From: Fidelibacterota bacterium
GTDB taxonomy: Bacteria; Fidelibacterota; Marinisomatia; Marinisomatales; UBA1611
Direction of reading: 5' to 3'
Length of the DNA: 42,718 nt
Assembly (NCBI GenBank): GCA_002718655.1
Contig: PBFM01000045.1
Location: 1-42,718 of the forward strand
The notes under the pieces are model-generated. The model worked only from the letters and a program-made list of their open reading frames with translations. It had not been told where the DNA came from and did no database searches. Of this stretch, positions 39,913-42,718 are shown piece after piece; the stretch's first letter is position 1, and each line of letters starts with the position of its first letter. A program made the position numbers and the translations under genes.

Positions 39913-39942
39913 TTGACACGGTGACAAATTAACAGTTAACCT
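39913..39942 (+). promoter_or_regulatory. Possible rightward promoter for the SSB operon
   Basis: A consensus TTGACA (39913-39918) is followed after 18 bp by TAACCT, a weak -10. It would serve the 39992 gene and the replication operon beyond. Evidence is the perfect -35 only. Confidence 0.4.
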
Positions 39943-39976
39943 TAGCGGCGTCAACTGACACAAAGACAAATTAACA
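39914..39976. repeat. Pair of 21-bp direct repeats in the divergent promoter region
   Basis: TGACAC-nnn-GACAAATTAACA occurs at 39914-39934 (nnn GGT) and 39956-39976 (nnn AAA), 18 of 21 positions identical. The copies start 42 bp apart, four helical turns, on the same face of DNA. They cover the promoter elements of both directions and look like operators. Confidence 0.8.
39926..39954 (-). promoter_or_regulatory. Leftward promoter for the helicase-methyltransferase operon
   Basis: Minus-strand TTGACG (39954-39949), a 17-bp spacer and TAATTT (39931-39926), with TG at the extended -10 position. The -10 lies inside the first of two long direct repeats, so binding there would block transcription. 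Confidence 0.6.
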
Positions 39977-39991
39977 ACGAGGTTTAAACCA

Positions 39992-40738
39992 ATGTTAAAA
40001 ATCGAATTCGATGCAAGCAATTTAAAACTAGCCGCCGCTCTCGGTGCCGCTCTTAGCCAATACGGCGCGGGCGAGTCGCAACAAATCCCGGCCAAAATTA
40101 AAACCGAAACCACGCCCGGCTCGAACCCTCCCGAGAAAAGCCTGATCGAAAAGGTTCACGACGTGATCGAAAAGACCGGCGAGTCAAAGGTCACGGTTAG
40201 CGACGCGGACACGGGCGAAACACTGGCCGAAGAAACCGTAAACACGGCGGCGGCGTTCGGCGCTAAAACCGAAGAAACGGCACCGGCTAACGACGCCCCG
40301 GTCGACGAACACGGCACGCCGCACAATGAAAAATTTTGTGTAAGCACTAAATCACAAAAGCCGTTTTATGCTTCGGGTGCCAATAAGGGCCAATGGAAGA
40401 AAAAGCCGGGCGTCGATGAAAACGCGTATAATGAATGGTATGCGGCGACTATGCCCTTAGACGGCGACGAACCGAAAGAAAGCGCCCCGGTAGACACGGC
40501 GAGCGCGTTCGGCGGTAAGACCGAGCAAACGGCACCGGAGGCGGGCGGCGACGTACCACAAAACGCGGGCGATTTAATGGAATATATCAGCGAGCGCCAA
40601 GCCGCCGGAACGCTCGATCAGAAACTTGTTACCGCTGCTTATGGTGAAGTAGGCGTGGAAATTAACGACCTGTTCGGCCCTAAAGAAGCCGAAGCGGTGG
40701 CGAAGCTTTACGCGCACTTAAAAACTATTTCACTTTAA
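39992..40738 (+). CDS. Unknown replication-operon protein with repeated AFG-x-KTE motif
   Basis: The 248-residue protein has a conserved-looking core (FCVSTKSQKPFYASGANKG with QWKKKPGVDENAYNEWYA) between two acidic linkers. Each linker contains a short motif: NTAAAFGAKTEETAP and DTASAFGGKTEQTAP. The C-terminal 60 residues are helical. GAGGT precedes the ATG. Position before DUF2800 and the SSB-like gene suggests a replication or recombination accessory. Function unknown. Confidence 0.75.
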   Translation: MLKIEFDASNLKLAAALGAALSQYGAGESQQIPAKIKTETTPGSNPPEKSLIEKVHDVIEKTGESKVTVSDADTGETLAEETVNTAAAFGAKTEETAPANDAPVDEHGTPHNEKFCVSTKSQKPFYASGANKGQWKKKPGVDENAYNEWYAATMPLDGDEPKESAPVDTASAFGGKTEQTAPEAGGDVPQNAGDLMEYISERQAAGTLDQKLVTAAYGEVGVEINDLFGPKEAEAVAKLYAHLKTISL

Positions 40739-40750
40739 AAGGCGACGATC

Positions 40751-41887
40751 ATGCACTTCAGACCGAGTTCGGCCCCAATATGGGGTAATTGTTCCGGGTC
40801 AGTCGTAGCGCTTAACGAAGCACTCGACCGATACCACCCGCGCACCGTCGAGGGCACGGCGGCGCACAAGGTCGGCGAAACCCTGCTAAACGCGCTTAAG
40901 TCGTTCGGCATGATGCCGCCCGCTGAGTCTTTCCACGGTAAGACGTGCCCGGAAACGGGGCTGATTATTGACGACGAAATGATCGAGGGCGCGAACATTT
41001 ACGCGGCGGACGTTCAGCGCATAGTCGCCGAGCGTGGCGGCGAACTTCTGGTCGAGTGCCCGATCGAATGTCCTCAAATTGACGCGAACAATAACGGCAC
41101 TTTAGACGCGGCGCTCGTCAACCTTAACGCCGGGTTTATTGTCCTATGGGACTATAAGCACGGGCACGCCGAAGTCTCGCCGTTGTCTTTACAGTTCGTA
41201 AACTACGCCGCCGGGCTGATCAACAAGTACGGGATCGACGGGCACGCCGAACAACACATAACGATCGAACTGCGCGTCGTCCAACCGTTTTGTTATCAGA
41301 ACGACGGCCCGGTGCAATCATGGCGCGGCAAACTGTCCGACCTCCGAGGGTATACTAACCAACTGGCGGCGAAAGCGTACGAGGCGCACAACAACCCGAC
41401 ACTAACGTCGGGCGCTCACTGTTACCATTGCCCGGCGCTGTGGCGTTGTCCGGCGGTTAAAAACCACGTTTACAAACTGTTAGATCACGCCAAAAACCCG
41501 CCCGAAATGGACGAAATGAACGGCGAAGCGCTGGCGATCGAGTTGTCCTTATTAGAGACGGCCGAGCGCTTGGCAAAAGCGAGACGATCAGCAATTGAGG
41601 ATCTAATCATTGAGCGAGTGAAAGGCGGCGACGCCTCGATCCCGCTGCGTCTTGAAAGTAAACCGGGCCGCCTTAAGTGGGACGACCCAAAAACGGCGAT
41701 CAAGCTTGGCCGTATGCTCGGCGCGGACTTCGACAAGTGCGAACCGATCACACCGACCCAAGCGATCGGCAAATTCCCGGATCTCGAAGAAGTGATCCGC
41801 AAAAAGGCGACGAAAAGCGCGTCGCTTAAACTTGTAAAATCTAACGAAACGATCGGCGCGAAAGCGTTCGGCAAAACTGAAAATTAA
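40751..41887 (+). CDS. DUF2800 nuclease (PD-(D/E)xK, RecB/Cas4-like)
   Basis: The 378-residue protein has the RecB-type nuclease core GTLDAALVN followed by VLWDYKHG. A cysteine cluster CYHCPALWRC follows, with C14 near the N terminus, reminiscent of the iron-sulfur cluster of AddB and Cas4 nucleases. DUF2800 is commonly found next to a DUF2815 SSB-like gene and a family A polymerase in phages. It may resect ends or process replication forks. It ends in AFGKTEN, echoing the motif of its neighbour. Confidence 0.88.
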   Translation: MHFRPSSAPIWGNCSGSVVALNEALDRYHPRTVEGTAAHKVGETLLNALKSFGMMPPAESFHGKTCPETGLIIDDEMIEGANIYAADVQRIVAERGGELLVECPIECPQIDANNNGTLDAALVNLNAGFIVLWDYKHGHAEVSPLSLQFVNYAAGLINKYGIDGHAEQHITIELRVVQPFCYQNDGPVQSWRGKLSDLRGYTNQLAAKAYEAHNNPTLTSGAHCYHCPALWRCPAVKNHVYKLLDHAKNPPEMDEMNGEALAIELSLLETAERLAKARRSAIEDLIIERVKGGDASIPLRLESKPGRLKWDDPKTAIKLGRMLGADFDKCEPITPTQAIGKFPDLEEVIRKKATKSASLKLVKSNETIGAKAFGKTEN

Positions 41888-41896
41888 GGAACCAAA

Positions 41897-42718
41897 ATGG
41901 CTCAATTCGACGAAAATCATGTGAGACTAGACGGCGGGATCGTAGTATGGGACGGCGTAACGCAACCCGAGACGCAACAACAAGGCGCGAACGCCGGGAA
42001 ACCTAAGTGGACGCTAAAAGTTGTTTTCCCACCGCAATGTCCTGATCTGCCTCTTTACGACCAACTAGCGCAAAAGCGCTTACGTGAAAGTAAGTTCAAA
42101 GGCAATTTACCGGCGGGCGGCCGTATGCCGATCGGCCAAGTTCAACCGGGCGAGTTTAACGACCTGTTCCCCGGCTGGCTGGTGATCAGCTTTAAAACGA
42201 CGTTACGCGCGCCGGACGTATACGACGAAAACGGCCAATTGCTCGACCCGATGCAATACGGGAACATGATCTACAACGGCCAAAAAGTTAACGTTTTAGC
42301 GCACTGCTACGACTACGACAACGCGGGTAATAAAGGCATTAGCGCCGGGTTAGACGGGATCCAAATCATTGCAAGCGCCAACGCTCAACGCCTAAACATT
42401 GGCGGCGGCGGCGTCGATACTGCGAGCGCATTCGGCGGCCAAGGCAACCAAGGCGGCGGTTACAACCAAGGCAACGGCAACCAAGGCGGCGGTTACAACG
42501 GCGGCCAAGGCAACGGTTACAACGGCGGCCAAGGCGGCGGTTACAACCAAGGCAACGGCAACCAAGGCGGCGGTTACAACGGCAACCAAGGCAACCAAGG
42601 CAACGGTTACAACGGCGGCCAAAACCAAGGCAACCAAGGCGGCGGTTACAACGGCAACCAAGGCAACCAAGGCAACGGTTACAACGGCAACCAAGGCAAC
42701 CAAGGCAACGGTTACAAC
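41897..42718 (+). CDS. SSB-like (DUF2815-type) protein, N-terminal part; runs off the window end
   Basis: The ATG follows AAGGAA. Residues 1-175 form an OB-type domain (WTLKVVFPPQCPDLP, GRMPIGQVQPGEF, ISFKTTLRAPDV, GQKVNVLAHCYDYDN) matching DUF2815 phage single-strand-binding proteins. VDTASAFGG follows. From about residue 181 to the window end (residue 274), nearly every residue is Gly, Asn, Gln or Tyr. The gene continues at base 2. The tail is at least 160 residues in total, far longer than in usual SSBs. It lies between DUF2800 and the exonuclease-polymerase genes. Confidence 0.88.
   Translation, partial: MAQFDENHVRLDGGIVVWDGVTQPETQQQGANAGKPKWTLKVVFPPQCPDLPLYDQLAQKRLRESKFKGNLPAGGRMPIGQVQPGEFNDLFPGWLVISFKTTLRAPDVYDENGQLLDPMQYGNMIYNGQKVNVLAHCYDYDNAGNKGISAGLDGIQIIASANAQRLNIGGGGVDTASAFGGQGNQGGGYNQGNGNQGGGYNGGQGNGYNGGQGGGYNQGNGNQGGGYNGNQGNQGNGYNGGQNQGNQGGGYNGNQGNQGNGYNGNQGNQGNGYN
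42432..42718 (+). repeat. In-frame tandem repeat of the SSB-like tail
   Basis: Units CAAGGCAAC, GGCGGC and GGTTACAAC recur with few substitutions. All Asn, Gln and Tyr codons are identical, and GGT is used only before TAC. The array continues at bases 1-205. Such a repeat explains why the sequence assembly opened here. Confidence 0.95.

Noticed and set aside
42392-42703. Minus-strand open frame of Val/Ala/Leu repeats, looks like a membrane protein
   Set aside because: It is the reverse complement of the Gly/Asn/Gln/Tyr repeat; no ribosome site, and the plus-strand gene has a real folded domain and flow from its neighbours.

Overview
This window is essentially one tailed-phage genome (siphovirus-type, HK97-like head, long tail). 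Both window ends lie inside the same gene, a putative single-stranded-DNA-binding protein with a Gly/Asn/Gln/Tyr repeat tail that starts at 41897 and finishes at 241. The sequence is therefore probably a circular or circularly permuted molecule opened in a tandem repeat. No integrase, CI-like repressor, partition gene, tRNA, rRNA, CRISPR array or transposase was recognised, so a lytic life style is the simpler reading. Base composition is mid-50s %GC by eye. The tail genes are of the gene-transfer-agent type (DUF2460, DUF2163, NlpC/P60, hub, DUF2793 fibre). With PapB-like and RMF-like small proteins, this suggests a proteobacterial host, possibly gammaproteobacterial and aquatic. That host call is inference.

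Layout. (1) 39992-42718 and on through 1-5912, plus strand: a protein of unknown role, a DUF2800-type nuclease, the SSB-like protein, a DEDDh exonuclease, a family A DNA polymerase with an inserted zinc ribbon, then small proteins, a MazG-like pyrophosphohydrolase and a SLOG/DUF7768-type protein. (2) 29113 down to 5884, minus strand: a 23-kb late block running from a small ribbon-helix-helix gene pair through terminase, portal, MuF-like protein, scaffold, capsid, connectors, tail tube, G/GT chaperones with a lambda-type slippery site, tape measure, tail tip and fibre to a four-gene lysis-type cassette. That cassette contains a complete CheY-like receiver domain. (3) 29114-29537: a divergent control region with about eleven GTAACG-type repeats around an AT-rich tract; it may be an operator array and/or the replication origin. 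(4) 29538-33758, plus strand: an excisionase-like HTH protein, a primase-helicase and small genes, including an AT-rich winged-helix gene flanked by a duplicated 16-nt leader. (5) 39892 down to 33705, minus strand: helicase, VRR-NUC nuclease, two beta-class DNA methyltransferases, a TetR-type HTH protein and an RMF-like protein, ended by a terminator. A strong promoter then drives three more small genes to a second terminator.

How it works together. Regions 1, 4 and 5 form an early replication, modification and host-takeover programme fired from two divergent control regions (39893-39991 and 29114-29537). Region 2 is the late morphogenesis and lysis programme. Genes are packed very tightly: at least fifteen neighbours share a 4-nt ATGA stop-start overlap, so translational coupling appears to be a main way of balancing expression. 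The least expected features are the receiver domain in the lysis cassette, the prion-like SSB tail, the AFG-K-T-E-type motif shared by three adjacent replication proteins, the roughly 770-residue insertion in the tail hub, and the RMF-like protein.
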